Under the pieces are notes generated by a model that had not been told where the DNA came from, made no database searches, and saw only the letters and a list, made by a program, of their open reading frames with translations. This document shows positions 52,607 to 60,872 of a DNA stretch of 64,000 bases, in pieces. The position numbers and the translations under genes are program-made. The first letter of the stretch is position 1; every line of letters begins with the position of its first letter. Source of the stretch: Chryseobacterium antibioticum (GTDB lineage: Bacteria > Bacteroidota > Bacteroidia > Flavobacteriales > Weeksellaceae); NCBI RefSeq assembly GCF_012927325.1, contig NZ_JABBGI010000011.1:62001-126000 (forward strand). Reading direction: 5' to 3'.

Positions 52607-53563
52607 ATGTTCGAATTAACATATGATTTGGAAGATGTCGATGTAAAGACCTTCTATGGCGTTAATAATCAATATTTCAATTTGTTAAAATCAAGCTTTC
52701 CTACGCTTAAAATCACAGGACGGGATCATTTTATCTTTGCGATGGGTAATCAGGAAGCTTTAGATATATTTAAACTAAAACTGGATGATATTGTAAAGTT
52801 TATCTCTAAAAACAATTCTATCGCGCTGAAAGATGTTGAAAATGTCCTGAATATCAAAGATGAGAATGAAAAACATTTAATTTTTGATCAGGATATTATT
52901 GTAAAAGGAGTCAATGGGAAAATCATCAAGGCCAAAACCACGAATCTTAAGAAGCTGGTAAAAGAAACCGAGAAAAAGGATATGGTTTTTGCCATTGGTC
53001 CTGCGGGAACAGGTAAAACCTACACGAGTGTCGCATTGGCGGCAAGAGCTTTAAGGGATAAGCAAGTCAAAAGAATCGTTTTGACAAGGCCTGCTGTAGA
53101 GGCAGGGGAAAGTCTGGGATTCCTGCCGGGAGACCTTAAAGAAAAGCTGGATCCGTATTTACAGCCTCTATATGACGCGCTGAGAGATATGATTCCTCAT
53201 GAAAAACTGGAAGGTTTTATGGAGAAAAAGGTGATTGAAGTTGCGCCGCTGGCTTTTATGAGAGGACGTACACTTGATGATGCTTTTGTAATTCTTGATG
53301 AAGCTCAGAATACTACTCATGCGCAAATGAAAATGTTCCTGACAAGAATGGGAATGAATGCCAAGTTCATCATTACCGGAGATCCAACACAGATCGATTT
53401 ACCTCCAAAACAACAATCGGGACTGAAGGAGGCTATGAGGATCTTGAAAGATGTAAAAGAAATTGGGTTTGTCTACCTTACTGAAGAAGATGTAGTTAGA
53501 CACCCGGTAGTTAAGAAAATTATTTTAGCATACAACGAAGAAGATAAGAGACTGAAAGATTAA
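52607..53563 (+). CDS. PhoH-like ATPase
   Basis: 318 residues, the length of YbeZ/PhoH proteins. Walker A GPAGTGKT (131-138), Walker B FVILDEAQN, ITGDPTQIDLPPKQQSG sensor, and an N-terminal domain of about 110 residues (KITGRDHFIFAMGNQEAL) typical of YbeZ. An RNA-linked P-loop ATPase whose exact role is unsettled, usually tied to rRNA maturation. Monocistronic here; ybeY is not adjacent in the window. Confidence 0.93.
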   Translation: MFELTYDLEDVDVKTFYGVNNQYFNLLKSSFPTLKITGRDHFIFAMGNQEALDIFKLKLDDIVKFISKNNSIALKDVENVLNIKDENEKHLIFDQDIIVKGVNGKIIKAKTTNLKKLVKETEKKDMVFAIGPAGTGKTYTSVALAARALRDKQVKRIVLTRPAVEAGESLGFLPGDLKEKLDPYLQPLYDALRDMIPHEKLEGFMEKKVIEVAPLAFMRGRTLDDAFVILDEAQNTTHAQMKMFLTRMGMNAKFIITGDPTQIDLPPKQQSGLKEAMRILKDVKEIGFVYLTEEDVVRHPVVKKIILAYNEEDKRLKD

Positions 53564-53682
53564 GTAGACCATAGCGTTACCAACTATAATAGGATGTACA
53601 TTAGAAGAAAATGAAGTTTTGGAGAATTTTTGAATGATTTTATACGTGTAATCATTGTTATGTGATAATTATTTTAACATTA

Positions 53683-53713
53683 TTTGGTATTATAAAAAAA
53701 ATAGTTAGTTTTG
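53683..53713 (+). promoter_or_regulatory. Full -33/-7 promoter for barrel gene 1
   Basis: TTTG at 53683 and TAGTTTTG at 53706-53713 with a 19-nt spacer, 23 bp before the ATG at 53737. Confidence 0.75.
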
Positions 53714-53736
53714 TGACCGAATACTAAAATAAAATC

Positions 53737-54402
53737 ATGAAAAAATTTTTACTTATTGCAGCAGCGGCTGTGGTAAGCGCTAATTTAAGCGCTCAAGAAA
53801 CGAGATTTGGAGCCAAAGCTGGTTATTCTCTTTCAACTTTAAAATTTAAAGACGGAGGAGATTCTGAAAGTACCGACCCTTCACACACTTTTTATGTAGG
53901 AGCTTTAGTAGAGCACAAACTAAGTGATAAATTTGCTCTTCAGGGGGAGGTTTTATATTCTCCATTAGGAGGTAAGATCAACGAAAGAGTAGAGGATGAG
54001 GATGATGCAGGTACATTCTTTAACATTAAGAATAAGACTACTTTTGGAACTATATTGATTCCGGTTTCTGCTAAATATTTTATTACTGAAAGTTTATCAG
54101 TTTCTGCGGGGGCAAGTTTTGGACTAATCATTTCTGCAAAAACAAAAACGGTAGCAGACCTTGGATTAGGGGTAATTCCTGGATTTGAAATTTCTGCAGA
54201 TGATGAAACAGATATTAAAGATCAAACCAATACTTTGAATATCGCTCCTTTCCTGGGTGCAGAGTATACATTGGAAAACGGATTGTTCTTTGATGCAAGG
54301 TACAATATGGGAGTTTCTAACTTGGCAAAAGATTCCGGAGACGGAAAACTGACTAACAGCTTCCTGCAAGTGGGTATCGGTTTCAAATTCGGAGGAAACT
54401 AA
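53737..54402 (+). CDS. PorT-like outer-membrane beta-barrel protein 1
   Basis: 221 residues with signal peptide (LLIAAAAVVSANLSAQ). Alternating strands and a terminal Phe/Asn (GIGFKFGGN) fit an eight-stranded outer-membrane barrel (OMP_b-brl type, often called PorT family). FGAKAGYSLSTLKF and FYVGALVEHKLSDKFALQGEVLYSPLGGK are shared almost word for word with the gene at 56833, so these are recent paralogues. True PorT function in gliding or T9SS is not implied. Own promoter and terminator. Confidence 0.88.
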   Translation: MKKFLLIAAAAVVSANLSAQETRFGAKAGYSLSTLKFKDGGDSESTDPSHTFYVGALVEHKLSDKFALQGEVLYSPLGGKINERVEDEDDAGTFFNIKNKTTFGTILIPVSAKYFITESLSVSAGASFGLIISAKTKTVADLGLGVIPGFEISADDETDIKDQTNTLNIAPFLGAEYTLENGLFFDARYNMGVSNLAKDSGDGKLTNSFLQVGIGFKFGGN

Positions 54403-54431
54403 TTCTTTAAAACGAAATTAAAAAGATATAG

Positions 54432-54461
54432 AGCGGGATAAAATTTTGTCCCGCTTTTTTT
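54432..54461 (+). terminator. Intrinsic terminator
   Basis: Stem AGCGGGATAAAA / TTTTGTCCCGCT followed by a T run. Confidence 0.85.
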
Positions 54462-54514
54462 CTGTTCCTATGAATGGATATCGTTAATTTTATGTTAATA
54501 ATGAAAATAATTAG

Positions 54515-54522
54515 TAATTTTG
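54515..54522 (+). promoter_or_regulatory. -7 box TAATTTTG for barrel gene 2
   Basis: Exact TAnnTTTG, 26 bp before the ATG at 54549; supports that start over the in-frame Met at 54474. Confidence 0.55.
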
Positions 54523-54548
54523 TGGTATCAATCAAACTATTTAAAAAA

Positions 54549-55046
54549 ATGAAAAAACTATTTTTACTAGGTGCTTTTGCGCTATTAGGGAGTGCTGCAC
54601 ACGCGCAGGAAGGTTTTAAGTTAGGGGGACATATTGGTATTCCGGTAGGTGATGCCGGCGACGCATCTTCATTTACATTAGGAGTGGATGCTGCCTACAT
54701 GTGGAACATTACAAAAGGACTTGATCTAGGGGTTACAACAGGATATTTTCACTTTTTCGGAAAGGATAACTTTGATGATTTCGGATTTATTCCTGTAGCG
54801 GTTTCCGGGAAATATAAATTTTCGGGAGCACCTATCTTTGTAGGGCTAGACCTAGGATATGGGATTTCTACAAAAGATGGAGTAGATGGTGGTTTCTATG
54901 CACAGCCTAAATTTGGATATCAAATGTCTAAAGGTGAGCTTTACTTAGGATATCAGACGATCAGCAACAAACGCGATTACGGGTGGTATACAGCCAGTTG
55001 GAACGTAGGAGCCATTAATATTGGATACAACTTCTTCCTGAAATAA
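54549..55046 (+). CDS. Outer-membrane beta-barrel protein 2
   Basis: 165 residues from the ATG at 54549. Signal peptide (LFLLGAFALLGSAAHAQ). Repeated amphipathic strands (LGGHIGIPVG, DLGVTTGYFHFF, FVGLDLGYGIST, GAINIGYNFFLK) ending in Phe-Leu-Lys fit a small outer-membrane barrel. Less similar to the other three barrel proteins. Function unknown. Confidence 0.82.
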   Translation: MKKLFLLGAFALLGSAAHAQEGFKLGGHIGIPVGDAGDASSFTLGVDAAYMWNITKGLDLGVTTGYFHFFGKDNFDDFGFIPVAVSGKYKFSGAPIFVGLDLGYGISTKDGVDGGFYAQPKFGYQMSKGELYLGYQTISNKRDYGWYTASWNVGAINIGYNFFLK

Positions 55047-55068
55047 AGAAATATTAAGAATAATACAG

Positions 55069-55099
55069 TAAACTCCGGCTTTTTGGCTGGAGTTTTTTT
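55069..55099 (+). terminator. Intrinsic terminator
   Basis: Stem AAACTCCGGC / GCTGGAGTTT (one G-U pair) with loop TTTTTG and a T run. Confidence 0.85.
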
Positions 55100-55466
55100 A
55101 TAGAAACTCCAATGAATATCTGATATGGATAACTATTTTAGATAAATTTGTGTATTTGATGTGTTGCAGGATGAAAAATTATCTCGACTTATATATATGT
55201 TTAATTTTAAGACTAATATCTTAAATGTTAACATTTTAAGATAATACTGTTTACAATAATTTCAAATAAGAGAGAATTTGCAAGAAAATGATAAATCTAA
55301 AAAGCTAAGTTTATTTCGCTCTTGTTGTAAAATCATTATTTTTTTATTCTAAATATTGTGAAAAAAACAAAACCCTATAATTAATACGTTTTAATTTCGG
55401 AAAACATCAATATTCATCAATGATATTAATCACGTTAACAAATTTTAATATTAGCGGAACCCACTG

Positions 55467-55474
55467 TAAATTTG
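55467..55474 (+). promoter_or_regulatory. -7 box TAAATTTG for barrel gene 3
   Basis: Exact TAnnTTTG, 29 bp before the ATG at 55504. Confidence 0.5.
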
Positions 55475-55503
55475 CCCTCAGAAAGTATTAAAATTATTAT
55501 AAA

Positions 55504-56166
55504 ATGAAAAAATTAGTATTAGCTGGTGCAATTGCACTTTTCGGTTTATCTAATGCACAGATTGCAAAAAGAACTGCATATATCTCAGGACAAGTAGGTT
55601 ATTCTCAAGAAGAGAACAACAATAATGATACTAAAGTAGAAAGCTTTAGAATTGTACCAACTGCAGGTTATTTCGTTGGAACTAACTTAGCTGTAGGATT
55701 AGGTGTAGGATATGCAAGTGATAAAGTTACTAAAACTACAACTGGATCAGTTCTAGGAGGAAGCTTTGTTTCTGAAACTAAAGGTACTCAGTCTGCATTT
55801 GTTGTAGCTCCTTTCGTAAGAAAATACTGGACTTTAGCTGACAAATTGTACATCTTCGGTCAATTAGAAGTTCCAATGGAATTTGGTCAATTTAAAGAGG
55901 AAGCAACTACAACTGCTACAATAGGATCAACTACAAATACTACATCTACTTCTGATAAAGCAAACTATACTTCAATTGGAGTAAACGTTAAGCCAGGTTT
56001 AGATTATTTCTTAAACAAAAACTGGAGCATTGAAGCTACTTTCGGTGAATTTGGATACAACACTTCTAAATTAGACGTTGATGGAGCTAAAAGTGTAAAC
56101 AACTACAAGTTCGGTTTGAATTTATCAGCTGTAACTTTCGGAGTTAAGTATGTTTTTGCTAAGTAA
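55504..56166 (+). CDS. Outer-membrane beta-barrel protein 3
   Basis: 220 residues. Signal peptide (LVLAGAIALFGLSNAQ). Barrel strands such as RIVPTAGYFVGTNLAVGLGVGYASDK and FGLNLSAVTFGVKYVFAK, ending in aromatic-Ala-Lys. A Thr-rich loop (TTTATIGSTTNTTSTSD, about 139-155) may be surface-exposed. Terminator directly follows; an IS200-like element sits between it and the next barrel gene. Confidence 0.82.
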   Translation: MKKLVLAGAIALFGLSNAQIAKRTAYISGQVGYSQEENNNNDTKVESFRIVPTAGYFVGTNLAVGLGVGYASDKVTKTTTGSVLGGSFVSETKGTQSAFVVAPFVRKYWTLADKLYIFGQLEVPMEFGQFKEEATTTATIGSTTNTTSTSDKANYTSIGVNVKPGLDYFLNKNWSIEATFGEFGYNTSKLDVDGAKSVNNYKFGLNLSAVTFGVKYVFAK

Positions 56167-56190
56167 TTAACAAAGCATTTATAAAATAAG

Positions 56191-56221
56191 AGCCCTAAAA
56201 TTTATTTTAGGGCTTTTTTTA
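56191..56221 (+). terminator. Intrinsic terminator
   Basis: Perfect stem AGCCCTAAAAT / ATTTTAGGGCT with T run. Confidence 0.9.
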
Positions 56222-56239
56222 CCTTTAAAACTAAACCAC

Positions 56240-56785
56240 TATGGACTTAAAGTCCATAGGTTTGGTTTGTGGACTTAAAGTCCACGATTCGAGTATTACT
56301 ACTCAATGATAAAATTACTTTGGTCTTGATCAGTTGGGTTTCGATGATGTTCCAAATACTCGTTAAGCATTTCATCCGTAATATTGCCAGTGCTCCAACA
56401 ACCAAATCCTATTGCCCAAAAATGACGTCCCCAATAACGTTGTTTCAATTCAGGAAATTCAATTTGAAGTTTCCTAGAGCTTCGACCTTTGAATAGTTTA
56501 ACAAGACTACTTATATCTTGATTAGGGCGATATTCTATATGCATATGAACATGATCTTTAGAGACAACTCCTTTCAAAATTCTAATATCTTCTGCCTGGC
56601 AAATTTGAAGCAAAATACTACGACAGCGTAATTTAATATCACCCTCCAATACTGGAAAACGATATTTAGTAACCCATACAATATGTGCTGTTAACCTACT
56701 TACACTATGACCATTGCTACGTTGATAATCCACAAAACAAAGATAACATTTTTAGAAACTGAAAGTAAAATGCACTAAAGTGCAT
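56240..56785 (-). mobile_element. IS200/IS605-type element with hairpin ends
   Basis: The transposase gene is flanked on its 3' side by two near-identical hairpins, TATGGACTTAAAGTCCATA (56240-56258) and GTGGACTTAAAGTCCAC (56269-56285), and on its 5' side by ATGCACTAAAGTGCAT (56770-56785). All share an ACTnAAGT-type centre. Subterminal hairpins rather than terminal inverted repeats are what Y1 transposases recognise. Exact ends cannot be fixed without another copy. No target duplication is expected for this family. Confidence 0.75.
56299..56733 (-). CDS. tnpA: IS200/IS605 Y1 transposase
   Basis: 144 residues, normal TnpA length. HUH motif is His61-Val-His63 in DHVHMHI; the catalytic tyrosine is Tyr126 in EMLNEYLEHH. 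N-terminal LTAHIVWVTKYRFPVLEGD and ISSLVKLFKGRSSRKL are family signatures. Appears intact, so the element may still move. No accessory tnpB-like gene is present, as in IS200. Single-stranded DNA transposase working through the hairpin ends. Confidence 0.93.
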   Translation of the reverse strand: MDYQRSNGHSVSRLTAHIVWVTKYRFPVLEGDIKLRCRSILLQICQAEDIRILKGVVSKDHVHMHIEYRPNQDISSLVKLFKGRSSRKLQIEFPELKQRYWGRHFWAIGFGCWSTGNITDEMLNEYLEHHRNPTDQDQSNFIIE

Positions 56786-56832
56786 AGTTTTAACTATTTC
56801 TGAGACCAATAAAATTTTATTTAATAATAATC

Positions 56833-57486
56833 ATGAAAAAAATCTTATTGGCATCAGCTCTTGCTTTTTTTGCAGGCATCAATGCACAAACAAAATTTGG
56901 AGTAAAAGCGGGTTACACATTATCGAATTTAACATCTAATGAAGATCTTGATGCTTTTGAAGGAGCAGACGGAGGTTTGAAATCCAAATCAGGGTTTTAT
57001 GTAGGCGCTTTGGTGGAGCATAAATTCAATAGTAAATTTGCTTTACAAGGGGAAGTTCAGTATGCTAATTTAGGGGGTAAAGCTGAAGTTTCAACATTGG
57101 GAATCACTGTTACAGAAAAATTCAATTTCAACAGAATCGTAGTTCCTGTAGCGGCCAGATATTATGCAACTCCTGAATTAGGATTGTACGCAGGACCTTT
57201 TGTAAGCTTTAGAACAAGTACTAAAGTAAAGATAGATGTAGCTGGAGGAATAGCAGATCAACAGATCTTAAATGCAGGTGAAAATGCTTTAGAAAAGAGT
57301 TTTGATGACAACCTTAAGTCTACGGAATTTGGTTTGTTTTTAGGAGCGGATTATAACATATACAAAGGACTATTCGTAGATGCACGTTACAGTTTCGGAC
57401 TAACAAATATGATTAAGGATCCTGTAAATGACGAGAAATTGAAGATGAATTTCTTCCAGATCGGATTGGGATACAAATTCAAATAA
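56833..57486 (+). CDS. PorT-like outer-membrane beta-barrel protein 4
   Basis: 217 residues. Signal peptide (ILLASALAFFAGINAQ). FGVKAGYTLSNL and FYVGALVEHKFNSKFALQGEVQYANLGGK repeat the first barrel gene closely, and it ends IGLGYKFK, a usual barrel C-terminus. Recent paralogue of the gene at 53737, so the group arose by tandem duplication before or with the IS200-like insertion. Function unknown. Confidence 0.88.
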   Translation: MKKILLASALAFFAGINAQTKFGVKAGYTLSNLTSNEDLDAFEGADGGLKSKSGFYVGALVEHKFNSKFALQGEVQYANLGGKAEVSTLGITVTEKFNFNRIVVPVAARYYATPELGLYAGPFVSFRTSTKVKIDVAGGIADQQILNAGENALEKSFDDNLKSTEFGLFLGADYNIYKGLFVDARYSFGLTNMIKDPVNDEKLKMNFFQIGLGYKFK

Positions 57487-57490
57487 AACA

Positions 57491-57524
57491 AAAAACTCTC
57501 AGAAATTATTCTGAGAGTTTTTTT
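57491..57524. terminator. Bidirectional intrinsic terminator
   Basis: Stem AAACTCTCAGAA / TTCTGAGAGTTT with loop ATTA, between the convergent barrel gene 4 and ffh. Confidence 0.9.
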
Positions 57525-57555
57525 ATGTCTTCTTATCTAAAGTTTAAAATCTTTA

Positions 57556-58917
57556 TTATTTCCCCATCATTCCGCCCATGCCTGGCATATTTGGCATTTT
57601 GCTCATCATCTGCATCATTTGTTTTCCCTGAGGTCCCTGCATCATCTTCATCATTTTACCCATCTGGTCGAATTGCTTCATTAATTGATTCACATCTTCA
57701 ATCTTTCTTCCTGCTCCTTTTGCAATTCTCTGCTTTCTCTGACTGTTAATGATAGAAGGTCTTCTTCTCTCATCAGGGGTCATAGAGTAGATAATCGCTT
57801 CAATGTGCTTGAAAGCATCATCGCTGATCTCAACATCCTTAATGGCTTTTCCAACTCCAGGGATCATTCCCATAAGGTCTTTCATATTACCCATCTTCTT
57901 GATCTGGTTGATCTGTTTCAGGAAGTCATCAAAACCAAACTCATTTTTAGCAATCTTTTTGTGAAGCTTTTTAGCTTCTTCTTCGTCAAACTGTTCCTGA
58001 GCTCTTTCTACCAGGGAAACAACATCTCCCATTCCCAGTATTCTGTCAGCCATCCTTTCCGGATAGAAAACATCCAAAGCTTCCATTTTCTCACCGGTAG
58101 AGATAAACTTAATCGGTTTTTCTACTACAGAACGAATCGTTAAAGCAGCACCCCCTCGCGTATCACCATCTAATTTGGTAAGAACAACACCGTCAAAATT
58201 CAATGTATCGTTGAATGCTTTTGCTGTATTCACAGCATCCTGACCGGTCATGGAATCTACTACGAATAGTGTTTCCTGAGGTTTGATGAAGTAATGCACA
58301 GACTTGATCTCGTTCATCATCTGCTCGTCAATAGCAAGACGTCCTGCTGTATCGACGATTACGACATCATGACCGTTTGCCTTTGCAAAAGCAATTCCAT
58401 TTTCAGCAATGGTAGATGGATTGGTTGATCCTTCTTCAGTAAAAACCGGAACTCCGATCTGGCCACCTAATACTTTAAGCTGGTCGATCGCAGCGGGACG
58501 GTAAACATCACAGGCAACCAATAAAGGTTTTTTTGCTCTTTTTGTTTTTAAATGATGAGCCAGTTTTCCGGAGAAAGTAGTCTTACCGGAACCCTGAAGA
58601 CCAGCAATAAGGATCACAGAAGGTTTCCCTGAAAGATTGATCCCTTCCTGAGAACCTCCCATGAGTTCTACTAATTCGTCATGAACGATCTTCGTCATCA
58701 ACTGTCCCGGTGTAAGAGAAGTAAGAACGTTTTGTCCTAAAGCTTTATCCTGAACTCTTTTCGTAAGATCTTTTGCAACTTTATAGTTAACATCGGCATC
58801 TACCAACGCTCTACGGATTTCCTTTACGGTTTCCGCTACGTTGATCTCTGTGATTTTTCCGCGTCCGGAAATATTATGTAGAGCCTTGTCTAATTTATCC
58901 TGTAAACTATTAAACAT
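57556..58917 (-). CDS. ffh: Signal recognition particle protein Ffh
   Basis: 453 residues, the usual length. N domain (1-90), G domain with GLQGSGKTT (106-114), DTAGR, TKLDGDTRGGA, and a Met-rich M domain (about 300-453) that binds signal sequences and 4.5S RNA, ending MMKMMQGPQGKQMMQMMSKM (about 428-447). Targets inner-membrane proteins co-translationally. Own -7 box at 58941-58948 on the minus strand. Confidence 0.97.
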   Translation of the reverse strand: MFNSLQDKLDKALHNISGRGKITEINVAETVKEIRRALVDADVNYKVAKDLTKRVQDKALGQNVLTSLTPGQLMTKIVHDELVELMGGSQEGINLSGKPSVILIAGLQGSGKTTFSGKLAHHLKTKRAKKPLLVACDVYRPAAIDQLKVLGGQIGVPVFTEEGSTNPSTIAENGIAFAKANGHDVVIVDTAGRLAIDEQMMNEIKSVHYFIKPQETLFVVDSMTGQDAVNTAKAFNDTLNFDGVVLTKLDGDTRGGAALTIRSVVEKPIKFISTGEKMEALDVFYPERMADRILGMGDVVSLVERAQEQFDEEEAKKLHKKIAKNEFGFDDFLKQINQIKKMGNMKDLMGMIPGVGKAIKDVEISDDAFKHIEAIIYSMTPDERRRPSIINSQRKQRIAKGAGRKIEDVNQLMKQFDQMGKMMKMMQGPQGKQMMQMMSKMPNMPGMGGMMGK

Positions 58918-58940
58918 ATTGATTGTAAATTATAGGTTTG

Positions 58941-58948
58941 CAAAAATA
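58941..58948 (-). promoter_or_regulatory. -7 box TATTTTTG for ffh
   Basis: Minus-strand TAnnTTTG, 23 bp before the ffh ATG. Confidence 0.5.
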
Positions 58949-58987
58949 AGGAATTTTTGACAATATATATTATATAAGGTATTGAGA

Positions 58988-59020
58988 TTTGTTTTGTTTT
59001 AAATTATAATTCTATTTTTG
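58988..59020 (+). promoter_or_regulatory. Full -33/-7 promoter for small membrane gene
   Basis: TTTG at 58988 and TATTTTTG at 59013-59020 with a 21-nt spacer. It supports the plus-strand ORF at 59025 rather than the antisense frame, although the ATG then lies only 4 bp past the box. Confidence 0.65.
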
Positions 59021-59024
59021 CAAA

Positions 59025-59294
59025 ATGAATTTTTGGGATAGTTTTATTATTATGTTTTTAATAGCATTTTTAAATGTTGTTTTATATATAGTATTTAAAA
59101 GGTATTTGTATGGGAAGCCTGATGCAGGGATGAAGTTTCTTACAATGAATATTGGTAAAGATATTTTTTGGCTTATAACTTCTTTAATAATAATTGATAA
59201 AACGAGAGAGAATTTTCTCTTAATTGTCATTTGCTTTGTTATTGGCTCATTCCTTATATATTTATCCATAATAAAACTCATTAACAAGTCTTGA
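59025..59294 (+). CDS. Small three-helix membrane protein upstream of atp operon
   Basis: 89 residues with three hydrophobic segments (FIIMFLIAFLNVVLYIVF, DIFWLITSLIII, LLIVICFVIGSFLIYLSIIK). It occupies the place where AtpZ/AtpI-like genes often sit before atpB, but I see no AtpZ or AtpI signature. It has its own full promoter, and a separate promoter serves atpB, so it is not strictly part of that operon. Almost leaderless. The opposite strand has an overlapping frame that lacks a promoter. Confidence 0.6.
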   Translation: MNFWDSFIIMFLIAFLNVVLYIVFKRYLYGKPDAGMKFLTMNIGKDIFWLITSLIIIDKTRENFLLIVICFVIGSFLIYLSIIKLINKS

Positions 59295-59325
59295 TTTTTT
59301 TGATGATAAAAATCAATTTTTAATA

Positions 59326-59356
59326 TTGGTAAAGTTTAATAAAATCAATATATTTG
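59326..59356 (+). promoter_or_regulatory. Full -33/-7 promoter for atpBEFHA
   Basis: TTGG at 59326 and TATATTTG at 59349-59356 with a 19-nt spacer, 20 bp before the atpB ATG. Confidence 0.8.
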
Positions 59357-59376
59357 CACACGATTAAAAAAGAGAT

Positions 59377-60504
59377 ATGAACAGAAAGATTTCTTCATTA
59401 TTTTTCGCATTTTTATTTGTGTTTATTAGCGGTTTTGCTACTGCACAACATGATTCTGAAGGTGAAAAATCCGCTGAAAAAGTAGAGCACAAAGAAGATG
59501 GTGACAAATTCAATGCTACAAAAATGATCATGGAGCACATTGGTGATTCTAATGAATGGCATTTATGGACTACAAAAGACGATAACGGTGAAGAACACCA
59601 TGTTTCTATTCCATTACCCGTGATTATTAAAGATAGTGAAGGGTTGCATACTTTTCTTTCAAGCAGTATCGCTCATGGTCATGAACACGATGGGTATACA
59701 TTAAAAGAAGGACAAGTAGTTTCTACTAAAGGAATTGAAAAAGCAACTTTATTTTCAATTATCAGTGGGAAACAAAAATCGAGTGAAGTATTTTTTGATC
59801 TTTCAATTACTAAAAATGCAGCTTCAATGTTATTGTCAGTAATTTTTATGGCAATTATATTCATAGGAATGGCAAGAAACTATAAAAAGTCTCAATTACC
59901 AAGAGGAGCTGGGAAATTATTAGAGCCAGTAATTGTATTTATAAGAGATGAAGTGGCTATTCCAAACATCGGATCTGTTAAATATAAAAGATATATGCCT
60001 TATTTATTAACTGCATTCTTCTTTATTTGGTTTAACAACTTATTTGGGTTGATTCCTTTCTTTCCTTTTGGAGCAAACCTTACAGGAAATATCGCAATCA
60101 CTGCAGTTTTAGCAATCATTACTTTATTAATTACATTATTCAGTGCTAATAAAGATTATTGGAAACATATCTTTATGCCACCGGTTCCTATCTTATTGTA
60201 TCCTATTATGGTACCAATCGAGATTATCGGGATCTTTACAAAGCCTTTCGCTTTGATGATGCGACTTTTCGCTAACGTTACAGCAGGACACATTATGATT
60301 TTGGCGATTATTTCATTGATCTTCATTTTCAAGTCTCCGTTCTTAGGATTGGCATCTGTACCATTAGCATTATTTGTTTCCGTATTGGAATTATTAGTAG
60401 CAGCATTGCAAGCATATATCTTCACTGTATTATCAGCCTTATTTATTGGTATTGCAGTTGCAGAGCACGAGCATGAGCATGGTCACGAAGAACATGCACA
60501 TTAA
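59377..60504 (+). CDS. atpB: F-type ATP synthase subunit a
   Basis: 375 residues. A signal-like N-terminus (FFAFLFVFISGFATAQ) is followed by a charged, His-rich region (about 24-145) typical of Bacteroidota, then five or six membrane helices. The essential arginine of the proton path is Arg296 in FALMMRLFANVTAGH. The C-terminus ends EHEHEHGHEEHAH. First of atpB-E-F-H-A with a strong promoter. Confidence 0.96.
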   Translation: MNRKISSLFFAFLFVFISGFATAQHDSEGEKSAEKVEHKEDGDKFNATKMIMEHIGDSNEWHLWTTKDDNGEEHHVSIPLPVIIKDSEGLHTFLSSSIAHGHEHDGYTLKEGQVVSTKGIEKATLFSIISGKQKSSEVFFDLSITKNAASMLLSVIFMAIIFIGMARNYKKSQLPRGAGKLLEPVIVFIRDEVAIPNIGSVKYKRYMPYLLTAFFFIWFNNLFGLIPFFPFGANLTGNIAITAVLAIITLLITLFSANKDYWKHIFMPPVPILLYPIMVPIEIIGIFTKPFALMMRLFANVTAGHIMILAIISLIFIFKSPFLGLASVPLALFVSVLELLVAALQAYIFTVLSALFIGIAVAEHEHEHGHEEHAH

Positions 60505-60553
60505 TTAAAAGAAAAATATTAAAATAATTTTTAACTAATATAATTTATTTATT

Positions 60554-60772
60554 ATGGACATGTCAACTGGAGCAGGTTTAGTTTACGTAGGTATCGGTTT
60601 AGCAGTACTAGGTGTAGGTCTAGGTATCGGTAAAATCGGAGGTCACGCAATGGATGCTATCGCTAGACAGCCAGAGCAAGCTGGTAAGATTCAAGGAGCA
60701 ATGCTTATTGCTGCTGGTCTTATTGAAGGTGCTGGTCTTATCGCGATTATCTTTGGTGCTTTCATCAAGTAA
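60554..60772 (+). CDS. atpE: F-type ATP synthase subunit c
   Basis: 72 residues, two helices. The ion-binding carboxylate is Glu58 in GLIEGAG, and the polar loop is ARQPE (37-41). The sodium-ligand positions known from sodium-driven rings carry Ile25 and Gly59 rather than Gln and Ser/Thr, so this is most likely a proton ring; that is inferred from manual alignment. Followed by a perfect hairpin before atpF. Confidence 0.97.
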   Translation: MDMSTGAGLVYVGIGLAVLGVGLGIGKIGGHAMDAIARQPEQAGKIQGAMLIAAGLIEGAGLIAIIFGAFIK

Positions 60773-60790
60773 TCTATCCTCAAAAAAACA

Positions 60791-60825
60791 TTCTTAGCAG
60801 TGAAGCGATTGGCTGCTGCTAAGAA
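60791..60825 (+). other. Hairpin between atpE and atpF
   Basis: TTCTTAGCAG (60791-60800) pairs exactly with CTGCTAAGAA (60816-60825) around a 15-base loop, 18 bp after the atpE stop. No T run, so processing or 3' stabilisation of atpE mRNA is more likely than termination. Confidence 0.6.
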
Positions 60826-60872
60826 TTTTAAAAACAATCCATAAAATAACACTTAAAAAAGAATTTACAGAT

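Larger units (their letters stand above)
55047..55503. other. 457-bp gap between barrel genes
   Basis: Holds a terminator at its start, then very AT-rich DNA with no credible frame, and a -7 box TAAATTTG at 55467-55474. TTATTTTTTTATTC-type tracts and scattered TTAA sites suggest a regulatory spacer for barrel gene 3 rather than a lost gene. Confidence 0.6.

Noticed and set aside
59012..59287. 91-residue frame on the minus strand opposite the small membrane gene
   Set aside because: No promoter on that strand, while a full promoter points into the plus-strand gene; hydrophobicity pattern also favours the plus strand.
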